64,000 nt of DNA, taken from Sesamum alatum. Lineage: Eukaryota; Streptophyta; Magnoliopsida; Lamiales; Pedaliaceae. This document shows, in pieces, positions 1 to 11,591 of the stretch. Position 1 is the first letter of the stretch, and each line of letters opens with the position of its first letter. The notes beneath the pieces were generated by a model that was not told the origin of the DNA, ran no database searches, and saw only the letters and a list, made by a program, of their open reading frames with translations. The DNA lies in contig JACGWO010000003.1 of NCBI GenBank assembly GCA_034509735.1, forward strand, positions 14,694,001 through 14,758,000, given 5' to 3'. The position numbers were made by a program, and so were the translations under genes.

Positions 1-842
1 TTGGAAATGAGGTTTAGGAAACTCCCTCTTCCAATGTCCCTCTTCTCGTAGTTAATGCAAACATCGTTCGGAACCTCTAACTGTTGAACCCTTTTCCCTT
101 TTACCCCCGCCCAACGGAGTAACAGGAGCACTCAAAGTGCTGGCAGCGGCTGATATTGCATGAGCCTTCTTCCTCTTCCTGCGTCCGGCACCCTTGCCTT
201 TCGCTTTAGAGGTCGAAGCCTCCTCACTAGTACCATCGGCACAGATTTTTCAATCGTTGCCTTGTACTGGACCAACATTTTTATCAACTCATGAAGGTCT
301 TTCTCAAGCCCACTCATGTGGTAGTTAACTATAAAGAGGTCGAGTAAGGGGATAAGAGACTGAAGGATCACGTCGATGTACATCTCTCTTTCGAGATCAG
401 CTTGGAGGTCTTTGAGCTCTGCCATTAGGGATAGCATCACCACTCCATGCTCTTGTACCGACGATCCTTCTATTGTCTTCGCTCCGAAGAATGCCTTCAT
501 TGCAGCATATCTAACATGCCGGTTTGGGACCGCATAGACTTGCTACAATTGAAGCATCATCGAGCCAACATCCTCCAGCCTATCATACTGCTTCTGCATC
601 TCATTATCAATGGATGCCAGTATGATGCTGCAGACCTTCCAGTTGTCATCAAGCCTTTTCTTGAACGTCAAACGTTCTTTGGGCGATGACCTTTCCGGTA
701 AGGTCTGAGGAAAAACCTTACCCAGAATATAAGTCTGGTTCTTTAAAATCTAAGACCATCTTAAGATTTCACAGCCAGGTTTGGTAATACGTTCCATAGT
801 CTTATTAGTCTCAAGTATAAGGGTTAGTGGATTCTTAGACAT
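1..842 (-). pseudogene. Decayed copia gag (element A)
   Basis: The start codon is at 842 in the same context (MSKNPL...) as the gag genes at 9792 and 25574. The first part carries frame breaks. An open stretch (500-132) encodes the central gag region with the family features QEHGV, the DVILQSL motif and the HELI.MLVQY segment. Past it the lysine-rich linker and a damaged zinc knuckle can be seen near 1-70, where the second cysteine reads as tyrosine. In intact relatives this protein packages element RNA in cytoplasmic virus-like particles. Frame loss and the lost zinc ligand make this copy non-functional. Confidence 0.8.
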
Positions 843-2220
843 CAACAGTTAAACAGAAAAACATTTAGTAGATTATAACAATATTATGTTCAAGTTAAGA
901 TTTGCTCCTTCAGTCATTAACCCCTCCCACTATTTCTACGAAAGCCCATCACTCTCAAATGGGGTTTCGGTAAACCATTTTCTAGTGGGCTTGGGATCCA
1001 CAAGCACAATTCTCATGCCCCGCTTTTACGATTCACATGGGAAAAGCCTCGTGGGAGGTATCCAATACCATTCTCAACCGATGAGATTCCCAAGATATTC
1101 TGCCTCACCTCCTTACATGATCCCGAGGACTCCAAGCTAATCATGCAACTTCATGTTAGGCCCAACCCATCAACCAAATCATACCTAACTGTCGCCCCCC
1201 ACGACTCGTGAGACAGGGAAGCAGTGAGCGTACTCTTTGTTCACAACAACGGTGTAGCTTTCCTCTATTCCAAATGTGCCACAACTCGTGAGACCACACT
1301 TAGGTAGCGGTAGCTTCCTCACGACATTGCTATGGATTGAAGGCTTGGACAGATCAAAACCATTTTTGATCCAAGTCCATCATGGGCCTAATATTTTAAC
1401 TTGGTCCAACCAAGTGAGAGTTCGAAATTATTGACCAAGACCTCATCACATTAATATTTTTGCATGCATAAATATCCAATATTACAAAGCATTTAAATAA
1501 ATGCATCGCATGCAAGTAAATCTAGCATATCCCTGTTGGATGATCACGAGCCCAACCTATGCGACCCACTGAGCCCGAAGTGAGTCTATGGTCTGTCTAG
1601 GGTAGTCCTACACTATTACAACAAATTAACCCAATGTCATGCCAATGGGCCTTGTATTCTACTTGTTTTCGCCTTGATGTCTCACCTTGGGCCCCGTCCA
1701 ACATAGGCCTCCTTTTTCTCCATGGGCTTGCTTTATTATACATAAAATGTAAAACCTCACCAAAAAATTCCTAACTACTCTCATTACAAGAGAAATAGTA
1801 TACATTGGAAATAAAAAAAAAAAGACAAGCCTTAACATCATGAGGCGAAAGTGGGAGATAATAGTCCCAAAACAAGAGGCACGCAGGTCCCACCCAAAAG
1901 TAATTTAAAACCATACACAAGGTCAATGGGCTTCGTGATCATCCCTTGTTAAGCCAATTAACAAAACACAACATAATTACATATCCAATATAATCATGCT
2001 CTAAATAATACAAATCATTTATTAAAAAAATGATTTCCAATATCATTCCATAATACAATTAGATGCAGAAATACATGTCAAAAATGCCATTAAAAATGGA
2101 TATTAGAAACCTCGTACAAACCTATGTACATATTTTTTTTGTTTGGAAACCATTTCCAAAATAATCTTCGAACTATTTAATTTTAGAAAAAAATCATTCT
2201 CAACGACAATTAAATCAGCC
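843..2220 (-). other. Non-coding leader of element A
   Basis: This matches, on the minus strand, the leaders upstream of gag in element 2 (9793-11570) and element C (23281-25573). It keeps two copies of the CCACGACTCGTGAGAC palindrome (1199-1214; 1279-1294, the second with one change) and the conserved block around 1555-1590. The TATA-like octamer found just upstream of gag in the other two copies is mutated here, near 931. No reading frame has support. Confidence 0.7.
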
Positions 2221-2720
2221 NNNNNNNNNNNNNNNNNNNNNNNNNNNNNNNNNNNNNNNNNNNNNNNNNNNNNNNNNNNNNNNNNNNNNNNNNNNNNNNN
2301 NNNNNNNNNNNNNNNNNNNNNNNNNNNNNNNNNNNNNNNNNNNNNNNNNNNNNNNNNNNNNNNNNNNNNNNNNNNNNNNNNNNNNNNNNNNNNNNNNNNN
2401 NNNNNNNNNNNNNNNNNNNNNNNNNNNNNNNNNNNNNNNNNNNNNNNNNNNNNNNNNNNNNNNNNNNNNNNNNNNNNNNNNNNNNNNNNNNNNNNNNNNN
2501 NNNNNNNNNNNNNNNNNNNNNNNNNNNNNNNNNNNNNNNNNNNNNNNNNNNNNNNNNNNNNNNNNNNNNNNNNNNNNNNNNNNNNNNNNNNNNNNNNNNN
2601 NNNNNNNNNNNNNNNNNNNNNNNNNNNNNNNNNNNNNNNNNNNNNNNNNNNNNNNNNNNNNNNNNNNNNNNNNNNNNNNNNNNNNNNNNNNNNNNNNNNN
2701 NNNNNNNNNNNNNNNNNNNN
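2221..2720. other. Assembly gap, exactly 500 N
   Basis: The round length suggests a placeholder rather than a measured size. By comparison with element C, the missing part should hold the GC-rich leader island, the primer binding site and about 1.5 kb of LTR. Confidence 0.95.
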
Positions 2721-3153
2721 TTCCTGCGAGTTCACCTCAGTCAGTTGCTTCCTAGGAAGCATGACTGACCAGGTGACTAACACTGCTTAGACGACCTTCG
2801 TCACCCGTCGATCAAATGCGACAGCAGATGCTTAGTGCAAGTCTCAAAGGAAATCCCGGTACCTATTTTCGAGATTCCTTGACTTGGAGATTTTCGGACT
2901 GATTCGGTAAGACTGATTTCATGGACCTACCTCCAAGCGTAGTCCCAGTCTCCGAAAATCGATTCTCAGTCCGTGGGCTTTGTTTGCGTAGTGAACATAT
3001 ATGTAATAGCAGATATAAGTGAACGTAAACAAAGTGTTGCCATATGAATCTTCACTTCTTTATTCATAAATATTTTATCAAACACCTAAAATTGTCTAAA
3101 CATAGGTTACATATTCCTGCCAAAATTGGCTTACATGGTCACCTATTCTAACA
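2721..3153 (-). repeat. Type-I LTR fragment, 5' terminal 433 bp (element A)
   Basis: On the minus strand this corresponds to the first roughly 430 bp of the element C LTR, starting TGTTAGAATAGGTGACC at 3153. The rest is hidden by the gap. It is clearly more diverged from C than the two C LTRs are from each other. Confidence 0.8.
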
Positions 3154-3360
3154 GATAGATCAACCACACATTATGAATTAACGGGATTGATCTTCCTTAG
3201 TTCTAATGTTCCAAGAACAAGAGAACAAGAAAACAATTTTCTTGGAGAGTGAGAGAGAGAGAGAGAGAGAGAGGGGCGGACGAGAGAGAGGAGAGGGAGA
3301 GTGTGTGTGTTGTGTGTGTTTTCAAGAATCATCATCATTCAAAATGTAGGAGGCTAGGGG

Positions 3361-3471
3361 TTTATATAGAGGATTTTTAATCCTATTTAAACTCCAACTC
3401 TAAGAACTCTATGTTGACTAGGATTTTGACCTAGTCAAAGTCCTAGTCAAACTAGTGTTTGACCTAGTCAA
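3361..3471 (-). promoter_or_regulatory. LTR B promoter: TATA box plus W-box cluster
   Basis: TATATAAA is at 3361-3368 on the minus strand. Six TTGAC[C/T] cores in both orientations lie upstream of it (3414-3419, 3426-3431, 3433-3438, 3445-3450, 3459-3464, 3466-3471). The arrangement matches that in both LTRs of element C. W-boxes bind WRKY factors in plants; activity here is inferred. Confidence 0.65.
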
Positions 3472-3800
3472 ACCATCCTAGCCATCCATCTCTCCTTTCC
3501 ATCTCAACCGTGAATTTAATTTAATGGAATATTTAAAACCTATTTAAATATTTCAAAAGGCCTAAATAAATATAAATATTTATTTTAAGCCCATTAAATA
3601 AATTTCTTTAATAAATCTAATTTAATAATTTAATTCCTTTTATCAAATAAAAGGAATTAATTCTCCAAGAAAATAAAGGACCCGATTAAATCCAATTTAA
3701 TCATTCGTTTTCTCCAATATTTAATTCTAAATTAAATACTAAATGTGTGTGGATAGTGTGTGACTCTTTAGGTTCACCTTTCAGCTAGACTTGGTCGAAT

Positions 3801-3805
3801 TCCTA
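3801..3805. repeat. Left target-site duplication of element 2 (TCCTA)
   Basis: It pairs with TCCTT at 13818-13822. The uninterrupted LTR in element C reads TCCTAGAATCC at the same place, so the right copy carries one later substitution. Confidence 0.8.
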
Positions 3806-6015
3806 TGAAGGACAAGCAGATCCGCCCGGGAGCGCGAGCGGAAGCGAGAAAGAGAGAAATTGTGCATAAATTTAAATCAAATTCAAAATACGCGAATCCC
3901 AAGGGGTGTACCCTTGGGTGCTCAACCGGGCGTCCGATGTAGGATGTGTAAATATTAAAACATATATTTAAACACATAGGGCATAGATATATAAATAAAA
4001 TCAATCAAAGCGTAATAAACCGTTACCGTTTGATTGTTTAGCGTATGCTCCCAGCTACTAGCGTTGTTCCTTCTCCGGAATGCTCACGAAAATCCAAACA
4101 TATGGATTCTCCAAAGGTGATCCACACCACACCGGAAGAAACACACGTTCTTCTTGCTAGAAAAGAACGTGTTTAAGAAGGAATCGGTTTAAGAGAAGAA
4201 CACTATGAATTAGTGCTCTCTTAAACTTACTTTGTTCTTCTTCTTGATTCAAAATCAAGTGAAGAACACAAGTGTAAGAGAGGGAGAGAGGCCGAGAGTT
4301 TGAGAGAGAGGAGAGGATTTTTGTCTTCTCTTTTTCCAAGAAAAAGATGAATAATCAATCACTTATGCTAGGTGTTGTATATTCTAATATATATACATAA
4401 TTAATGTGATAATTGGAATGTGTCTAGATTCATTCCAATCAATCACCATCACTTCTTCAATCAAGCCTACCAAAATTTATGGTATGATCAAATCATACCA
4501 AAAGGGAAGAGCTTGATTGGAGTTGATATGTCTCTTTCCAAAAGAGATAAGCCAACATAACACCTAGCATGAAACATGGCTGATTTTGCTTCCTCCAAGG
4601 GAGCATGTCGGCTATGTTTAATTAAGGGAAGAAGTCCAACTTCTCCTATTCCAAAATAGGAATTATTTCTCCTCTCGGGTATAATTTAACGGACCGGATT
4701 TTATCGTAACCCAATTACGACGAATCCAACATTAAATCCAATTTAATGTCCATTTAAATTATTCTCGTTGATCTTTTAATCCAATTAAAAGATCCAACGT
4801 CTCAACGTCTCAACTTTCCATATTAAATCGAAAATCCAATTTACCGATTAAACGAAAGCCCGATACAATATCGGTCGGTCCATCCAATGGACTTTCCCTT
4901 AAGTAATCCAATTACTTATTTTATCCTTCGAGATTGACTCCAAGTCGATCTCTCAACCTCCTCGGTGATTTGTGTGTGACCCTTTAGGTTCACCCTCAGC
5001 TAGACTTGGGCCCGTGTCCCACAAGGGCCTGTTACCATGGGTGGCCGTCTAGCAACTGTCCATGGCACTAGAGACTAGGTGAATTGGCGTGAACATTTAG
5101 GCGCCCATTCCGTACGGGTACGATCCTTCCGTCTACCGTCTCCCGGCCTTAGTCTAGGGTATGGAATTGGGCGTCGGTTCCCATCCTTGACTAGGCATCT
5201 ATGCTTAGTAGTCGAGACCATGTATGCTTCATTGCGTCGACACAGGAAACCATTCTCTGTTCGACCAACCACTGTGGCCACAGCTTTAAACAGCATGAAC
5301 GTGTCTCCGAGTGCATAGGAGATACCTCTGTCACATACTGACAGGGGACGGATCCTCTTCTTGGAATCCACCGTCCTCGCTACACATTCCGACTGCTCTG
5401 GACAAGGCTTATGATAATCATCTTACAGAATGATTACCTCTCGCCAGATCCAAGATACAGCCGTCCTGTGCACGCGACTGCCATGATTTCTCAAGTCTGA
5501 GGATTACTCCCGTACTATCGGAACCGGGGAAAACCAATCATACCGACCAAGCCTCCAAGGCTTCCATATGATGATCCCCGCGAGTCAGTCAGGTCGGCTC
5601 GACCCCAGTCGACCAACCCATCAAGATCGTGTAGACGTCCCACGCCTGTCGCCGATGAAACACTGCACTCATCCAATGAACACGACTCTTGACGCAAGTC
5701 TCAATAAGACTCTCGATGCCCTGTCTCGAGGACCTCGACTTGGAACGTTTCAGACCCAACTCTTAATCAGTTGGTTTCATGACCACCATTCAATGCGTGG
5801 CCCCACTGCACGAATTGTTATCCATGGTCTGTGGGCTTTGTTGCGATATAAGTTAAACACCGTTTTAACAAATGTGAAATGAGCGCAACAAAGTAAGCAC
5901 CAGAAGTGATAAATACTCATTTTATTCATCACATAATAATATTACATTTACATCAAGTTGTCAGATAGGTTACAAATTGCCAAACCTATTGGCTTTCTGG
6001 TCACCTATTCTAACA
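3806..6015 (-). repeat. Type-II LTR, 3' LTR of element 2
   Basis: 2210 bp, running TG...CA on either strand. On the plus strand it begins TGAAGGACAAGC and ends CACCTATTCTAACA. The right terminus is followed by the polypurine tract and then the pol stop codon, identifying it as the 3' LTR. Relative to the other type-II LTRs it lacks about 20 bp between short direct repeats near 4425. The distal 1 kb shares ordered blocks with the type-I and D LTRs. Confidence 0.88.
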
Positions 6016-6026
6016 ATCTCCCACTT
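6016..6026 (-). other. Polypurine tract of element 2
   Basis: AAGTGGGAGAT on the minus strand directly adjoins the 3' LTR. This is the usual primer for second-strand synthesis. The same tract occurs next to the 3' LTRs of D, E and C. Confidence 0.75.
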
Positions 6027-6029
6027 GAC

Positions 6030-9000
6030 CTAAAGCCAGTCACCCATTGGCCTCAAACCTCTTATTCAGATGGTGAGTATGGGCAACTTGCGACATAGGC
6101 TTAGCAAGTGGATCTGCTAGCTCATCCAACCCTTGGATGTAGCTCATCCAACCCTATGTACTACATCCAACCCTTGGATGTAGCTCATCAACCAAACCAC
6201 TCCTTACCAGTTTCCAAAGTTGTTATGTATTCAAAAATCTATGGTGGAGTCCGCCATGGTAGCCTACTTGGAACTCTTCCAAGTAACCACGCCACCATTT
6301 AGTCTAAATACAAAATCATACTGAGACTTAGCATCATCGTCATCCGACTGGAAGCTAGCGTCGCTATAGCCTTCCAGTATCAACTCTCCACCGCCGTAGA
6401 TCAAAAACATGTCCTTAGTCCTTTTTCAGGTACTTCATGATAGTCTTGACTGCACTCCAGTGTGCCTACCCGGCACACAACTGATATCGACTAGTTATGC
6501 TCAAAGCGAAAGCCACATCAAGTCTAGTGCACTAAACAGCATACTGTATGCTGCCTGCGGCTGAAGCATAGGGGATGTCCAACGTCCTTTTAAGCTCCTC
6601 ATCAGTCTTAGGAGACTGCTTCTTGGATAACTTAATTCCATGCCTCATAGGAAGGAATCCTCGTTTTGAGTTCTCCATATTGAATCTCTTCAAGACTTTC
6701 TCAATATACGAGGATTGGGTCATTCCTAACATCCTTCTAGATCTATCCCTGTAGATCTTGATGCCAAGGATGTAGGATGCCTCGCCCATATCCTTCATGG
6801 AGAATTGCGTTGACAACCAAGCTTTAGTGGTACCTAACATCTTAGCATCATTCCCAATGAGCAAGATGTCATCCACGTAAAGCACCAGAAACGCAACTGA
6901 GCTCCCACTGATCTTCTTGTATACACAAGGATCGGACTCGTTCTTGATGAAATCATATTCCCGTATGACTTCATCAAAACGTATGTTCCAGCTTCGGGAA
7001 GCTTATTTGAGGCCATAGATGGACCTTTGGAGACAGCAGACCTTCTGCTCTTCTCCAACAATTGTGAAACCTTCCGGCTGATCCATATAGATCTCTTCCT
7101 CTACGAAACCGTTGAGGAAGGCCGTTTTCACGTCCATCTGCCATATTTCATAGTCATACCATGCTGCTATGGCAAGCAGTATCCGAATGGACTTGGCCAT
7201 TGCTACGGGCGAGTACGTTTCCTCAAAATCGACCCTGGGTCATTGAGTGTAACCTTTCGCCACAAGCCTGGCTTTGAAGGTTGTAACCTCCCCGTCAGCT
7301 CCAAGCTTACGTTTGTAGACCCATTTACACCCTACGGGGTTTAACCCCTTTGGGTGGATCTACTAAGGTCCAAACCTTGTTTGTACCCATCGAGTCCATC
7401 TCGGATTTCATGGCCTCAAGCCACTTGTCCGAATCGATGTCCGACATCGCTTCTCCGTATGTCTTTGGATCATTATCCAATTGACCGGTCAGGCCCAGAA
7501 ATCCATACCTATCAGGTGCATGGGATACTCTGGCCGACCTACGGAGGACTGGAACAATATCAGTGGGAACTTCTGGCTCAGATGTCACTGCCGCCTCTTG
7601 GAGTGCCTCACTTGATTCCTCAAGGAGCACCTCATCGCGTCGACTATCCGATGGAAAACCTTTTTCCAAGAACACTGCGTTTCGCAAGACAAAAACCTTT
7701 TGCTCGGAGGGATCATAGAAATAATACCCCGCAGTTTCTTTTGGATAGCCGATGAACCTGCATAAACTAGACCTCGAGTCCAGTTTATCTCCCACTAATC
7801 TCTTGACATATGCGGGGCAACCCCACACTTTCAAGTATTTGTAGGAGGCAGGCTTGCCATGCCATATCTCATATGGCGTCTGGGATACCTTTTTAGATGG
7901 GGCCAAGTTCAAAACTTTGACCGCCGTCTCAAGAGCGTATCCCCAGAAGGAAAGGGGTAGTTCGGTAAAACTCATCATGGATCGAACCATGTCCAACAAG
8001 GTCCGATTCCTCCTTTCAAACACACCATTAAGCTGCGGTGTTCCAGGAGGGGTCCACTGAGAGAGAATCCCATTCTCTTTTAGATAATCAGTAAACTCAC
8101 CACTCAAATACTCTCCACCTCGGTTCGACCGAAGGGCTTTGATCTTTCGACCGGTTTGGTTCTCTACTTCAAGTCTGTATTCCTTAAACCTTCCAAAGGC
8201 TTCAGACTTGTACCTCATCAGGTAAACATAACCATACCGTGAGTGATCATCGGTAAAGGTTATGAAGTACGAGTACCCACCTCTAGCCTGAGTATTTAGT
8301 GGACCACAGACATCTGTATGGATCAAATCCAACAGATCACTGGCTAGCGTACTTTGTCCAACAAAGGGTTTCTTGGTCATCTTTCCCTTTAGACAGGATT
8401 CGCAGGTCGGTAGGTTGTCCAGATCGTCTATTTCTAGACTCTTTGAGTCCACCAACCTTCTTATCCTATCTTTAGAGATATGACCTAACCTTGCATGCCA
8501 TATCTGTGCGTTATTGTGATCATCACATTTTCGTTTGTGTTCTGTAGTCACAATCCAATTAGACTGTTGAAGTATGTACAGACCGTTGACCAATGTACCA
8601 AGAAAATGAGAAGTACCATCTTTGATAACGAAAAAAGAATATTTTTATTGATGGTAAATTCATATCCCTCCTTATCAAGGACCGGGATGGAAACAATGTT
8701 TTTAATCATGCTAGGTACATAGAAATAGTCGTTCAGTTCAATCCTAACATGACTACTAATGGCTAACTCTAGTGATCCTACGGCCTCCGCAGCAAAGGCC
8801 TAGCCATCGCCTAGCCTCAGGATCATCTTATCATTGGTTAGCCTTCTGCTTCTTTTCAGTGCCTGCAAATCATTGCAGATGTGAGCACCACACCCGGTAT
8901 CCAATACCCATGAAGCAGAATTAGTACACACCTGGGTTGGAGAGGAGTTGTGGGCACTCCCTCTTCCAATGCCCTTTCCCTTGGCAATGTATGCAGACAT

Positions 9001-9792
9001 CATTTGCCTTGGACTGCTGAGAACCACGAGCCTTCCCTTTCCCTTTGCTCGGTCCAACCGGACCAACAGGGACGCCCGGAGCGTGAGCAGGGGCTACAAC
9101 TGTCTTTCCTTTTCCCTTCTTCCTCTTCCAGCGTCCGGCCCTCTTACCATTCCTCTTGGAGGTTGAAGCCTCTCCTATCAAAACCGCTGGCGCGACTTGT
9201 GGGTCGTTGCCTCGTATTGGACCAGCATGTTGATCAACTCATGAATAGACTTCTCAAGTCCGTTCATGTTGTAGTTTACAACAAACGGGTCATAGGATGG
9301 AGGAAGCGACTGGAGGATCACGTTAATGTATGTGTCATTGTTAAACCCAGCTTTAAGGTCCTCGAGTTTCTCCACTAGGGAGAGCATCTTGACCCCATGA
9401 CTCTGTACAGACGCTCCTTCAGCGAGCTTGGTGCCAAAGAATGCTTTTGTGGCGGCATATCTAATATGCCTATCCGGAACCGCATAAACCTCGTTCATGC
9501 GGAGCATTACGGCGGAGACGTTGTCCAGCCTCCCATACTGCTTCTGGATGTCGTTAGACATCGAAGCCAGTATGATACTGCGTACTTTCCGATTGTCCTC
9601 ATGCCATTTCTCGAACGTCAAACGTTCTTCAGGCGTGGACACCTCCGGTAAGTCGCTCGGTGGCGGCTCGTCCAAGACGTAGCCTTGGTTCTCGAAATCG
9701 AGGACAATCCTCAGGTTTCTCAGCCAATCCGAGTAGTTCGTTCCGTTGAATTTGTTAGTCTCAAGAATCATGGTTAACGGGTTCTTAGACAT
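6030..9792 (-). pseudogene. Copia gag-pol polyprotein, decayed (element 2)
   Basis: Order on the minus strand: gag (ATG at 9792, MSKNPL), zinc knuckle of CX2CX4HX4C type and protease DTG motif (about 9040-8880), GAG-pre-integrase and integrase (8593 down), reverse transcriptase with YVDD (6868-6879) and RNase H to the stop at 6030-6032. Lesions are many: a frameshift between gag and protease, one extra C near 7340, premature stops near 7235 and 7003, and a rearranged RNase H segment at 6120-6192. The integrase segment near 8130 reads RSNRGGEY where the relative in element C has RSDRGGEY, so the second catalytic aspartate is asparagine. In intact copia elements this polyprotein supplies capsid, protease, integrase and reverse transcriptase. 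Confidence 0.9.
6121..6192. repeat. Filler-like direct repeat inside the RNase H region
   Basis: A segment of about 27 bp (CATCCAACCCTTGGATGTAG and flanks) occurs at 6124-6149 and again at 6165-6190. The equivalent stretch in element E (20263-20472) has one copy and about 150-200 bp that are missing here. Confidence 0.7.
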
Positions 9793-11577
9793 ATCTACAT
9801 TAATGAAAATGTAAAGCAGAAATTAGCAGATGATGGTAATATTATTGTTCAAGTTGAATACTTGGTCTTTTAGTCTTTAACCCTCCCACTATTTATACGA
9901 AAGTCCGCCACTCTCAACCGGAGTTTCGGAAAACTATTTCCTAGTGGGCTTGGGATCCACAAGCGTAATCTCCATGCCCCGCTTTTACGATTCACATGAA
10001 GAAGATCTTGTGGGAGATATCCAATATCATTCTCATCCAATGAGATTCCCAAGACATTTTGCCTCACCTATTCACATGGTCCCGAGGACTCCAAGCATGT
10101 TACTCAGTGTTAGGCCCGACCCATCAACCAAATCATGCCTCAAACTGTCGCCCCCCACGACTCGTGAGACAGGAAAAGAGCGAGCGCAGTCTTTTTGTTC
10201 ACAACAATGGTGCAGCTTTCCCCTAGTTCAAGTGTGCCACGACTCGTGAGGCCACACTTGGGTAGTGGTAGCTTCCTCACCACATTGTTGTGGATGGAAG
10301 GCTCGGACAGACCAAAATACCATTTTGATCCAAGTCCGTTCTGGCCTAATATTTAATTTTGTCCAACCAAATGAGAGTTTTGAGTGTGACCGAGACCTCA
10401 TCACATTATGGTGTTTTAGCATGCATAAATATTCAATATTTAAAGCGATAAATAAAAACGCCGCATGCATAAAACATAGCATACCCCTGTTAGGATGATC
10501 ACAAGCCCAACCTATGCGACCCACTGAGCCCGCAGTGAGTCTATGGTCTGTCTAGGGTGGTCCTAAATTATTACAATAATAATAAACCCATTGTCATTCC
10601 AATGGGCCTTGAAGTCCTTCTTGCTTCACGCCTTGATGCTTCTCCTTGGGGTCTCCGACTCCAATTGCTTGTTAAAATTAAAACCTCACCAATCCTATCT
10701 ACTCTCACTACAACTGAAAGTGATACATCGGTAATAAAGAAAACAAGCCTTAACATCATGAGGCCGATAATACGGGAGATGATAGTCCCAAAAACAAGAG
10801 GCACGCAGGCCCCACCCAACAGAAAATAAATGATCATACATTCATCCATACATAAGGTCTAGGGCTCTTGTGATCATCCCATGTTGATTCCATCAACTCA
10901 CATAACATAATTATTCCAAATAATCATGCATAAATAACCAATGGATATTCCAAATACCCAAGTGATGTCCAACATCACAAAAGCATAAATATACAAATAA
11001 TATGCAAAATTCAAATTTTAAATTTAATGGACATTTTAAACAATGCATCCAATGCATGTATTAATTCCAAATTAATTAAGAAAATTTAATTCAAGGAATA
11101 ATCCAATTATTCCAAAATCAAATATGCAAAATTAATATATTTTCAGAATATGGTGCAGAAAATACAGAAAAATCAAATTTTCACGAAAAAGTCAAAAAAC
11201 GGCACAAAATGGCCCAACCGCTGTGTTGGCCGGCCGGCCGTGCGCACAGGGCAGCGCGCGCGCCTGTGCGCAGCGTCCGCGCGCATGGCGCGCGCGTGCA
11301 GGCGCCCGCCTGCGCGCCGCCACTGCCGGCCTGATCAAAATTTTTTTTTTTTTTTTCAAAACTGTTTCAGCACAATAACACTAATATTATTCTGAAAATA
11401 AGCATGCAATTTTAGATCCAATCTAACAAAATTAAGCATGCCAAAAGTCCATTAAATCCATACAATTGAATCATCATATTATTCATATATTTACGTAATC
11501 TAACATGCCAATAAAGCCATTTAAAAGTAAGTAGATCATGCCAAACACATAGATCTATGCCCCTTACATCGAACCGG
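9793..11577 (-). other. Leader of element 2
   Basis: Non-coding sequence between primer site and gag. It contains a TATAAATA octamer on the minus strand (9890-9897, about 100 bp before gag), two CCACGACTCGTGAG palindromes (10155-10170, 10237-10252) and a short GC-rich island (about 11222-11335). All are collinear with the element C leader. No protein-coding support. Confidence 0.75.
11222..11335. repeat. GC-rich island in the leader of element 2
   Basis: About 110 bp of alternating CG/GC-rich sequence in an otherwise AT-rich leader. It occupies the position of the roughly 570-bp island at 23500-24055 in element C. Confidence 0.8.
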
Positions 11578-11578
11578 G

Positions 11579-11591
11579 CTCTGATACAACT
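11579..11591 (-). other. Primer binding site of element 2 (initiator Met tRNA type, mutated)
   Basis: The minus strand reads TTGTATCAGAGC directly inside the 5' LTR, one base off the usual plant TGGTATCAGAGC that pairs with initiator methionine tRNA. Confidence 0.75.

Larger units (their letters stand above)
1..3153 (-). mobile_element. Copia element A, 5' part (LTR, leader, gag), runs off the left edge
   Basis: Reading on the minus strand, the element starts at 3153 with the LTR terminus TGTTAGAATAGGTGACC. It passes through an assembly gap (2221-2720), a non-coding leader (843-2220) and a decayed gag (1-842), then leaves the window. Leader and LTR are collinear with the complete element at 21293-31638, which defines the family. 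The right terminus at 3153 abuts the middle of another LTR of the same family (from 3154), so A most likely inserted into it. The left flank lies outside the window, so a target duplication (candidate GATAG, 3154-3158) cannot be checked. The link between LTR and gag across the gap is inferred from order and orientation. Confidence 0.75.
3154..3805 (-). repeat. Type-I LTR B, 3' portion (interrupted LTR)
   Basis: This aligns on the minus strand with element C LTR positions from about 22250 to 22902. It contains a GA microsatellite (3246-3275), a TATA box (TATATAAA, 3361-3368 minus) and a cluster of six W-box cores (3414-3471). The LTR continues at 13818 on the far side of element 2. Its outermost roughly 377 bp are absent and should lie left of element A, outside the window. 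Confidence 0.85.

Noticed and set aside
886..1140. 84-codon plus-strand frame
   Set aside because: Antisense to the copia leader of element A; the homologous stretch in element 2 encodes a different and shorter frame.
2103..2790. Frames of over 200 codons on both strands
   Set aside because: They consist almost entirely of N from the assembly gap.
5079..5882. Antisense open frames (79 and 104 codons) inside type-II LTRs, repeated at 19229-20031 and partly at 13457-13684
   Set aside because: The 104-codon frame differs between copies at about nine amino-acid-changing sites against about five silent ones, and it is shifted in the third copy, so there is no sign of protein-level selection; similarity simply follows LTR similarity.
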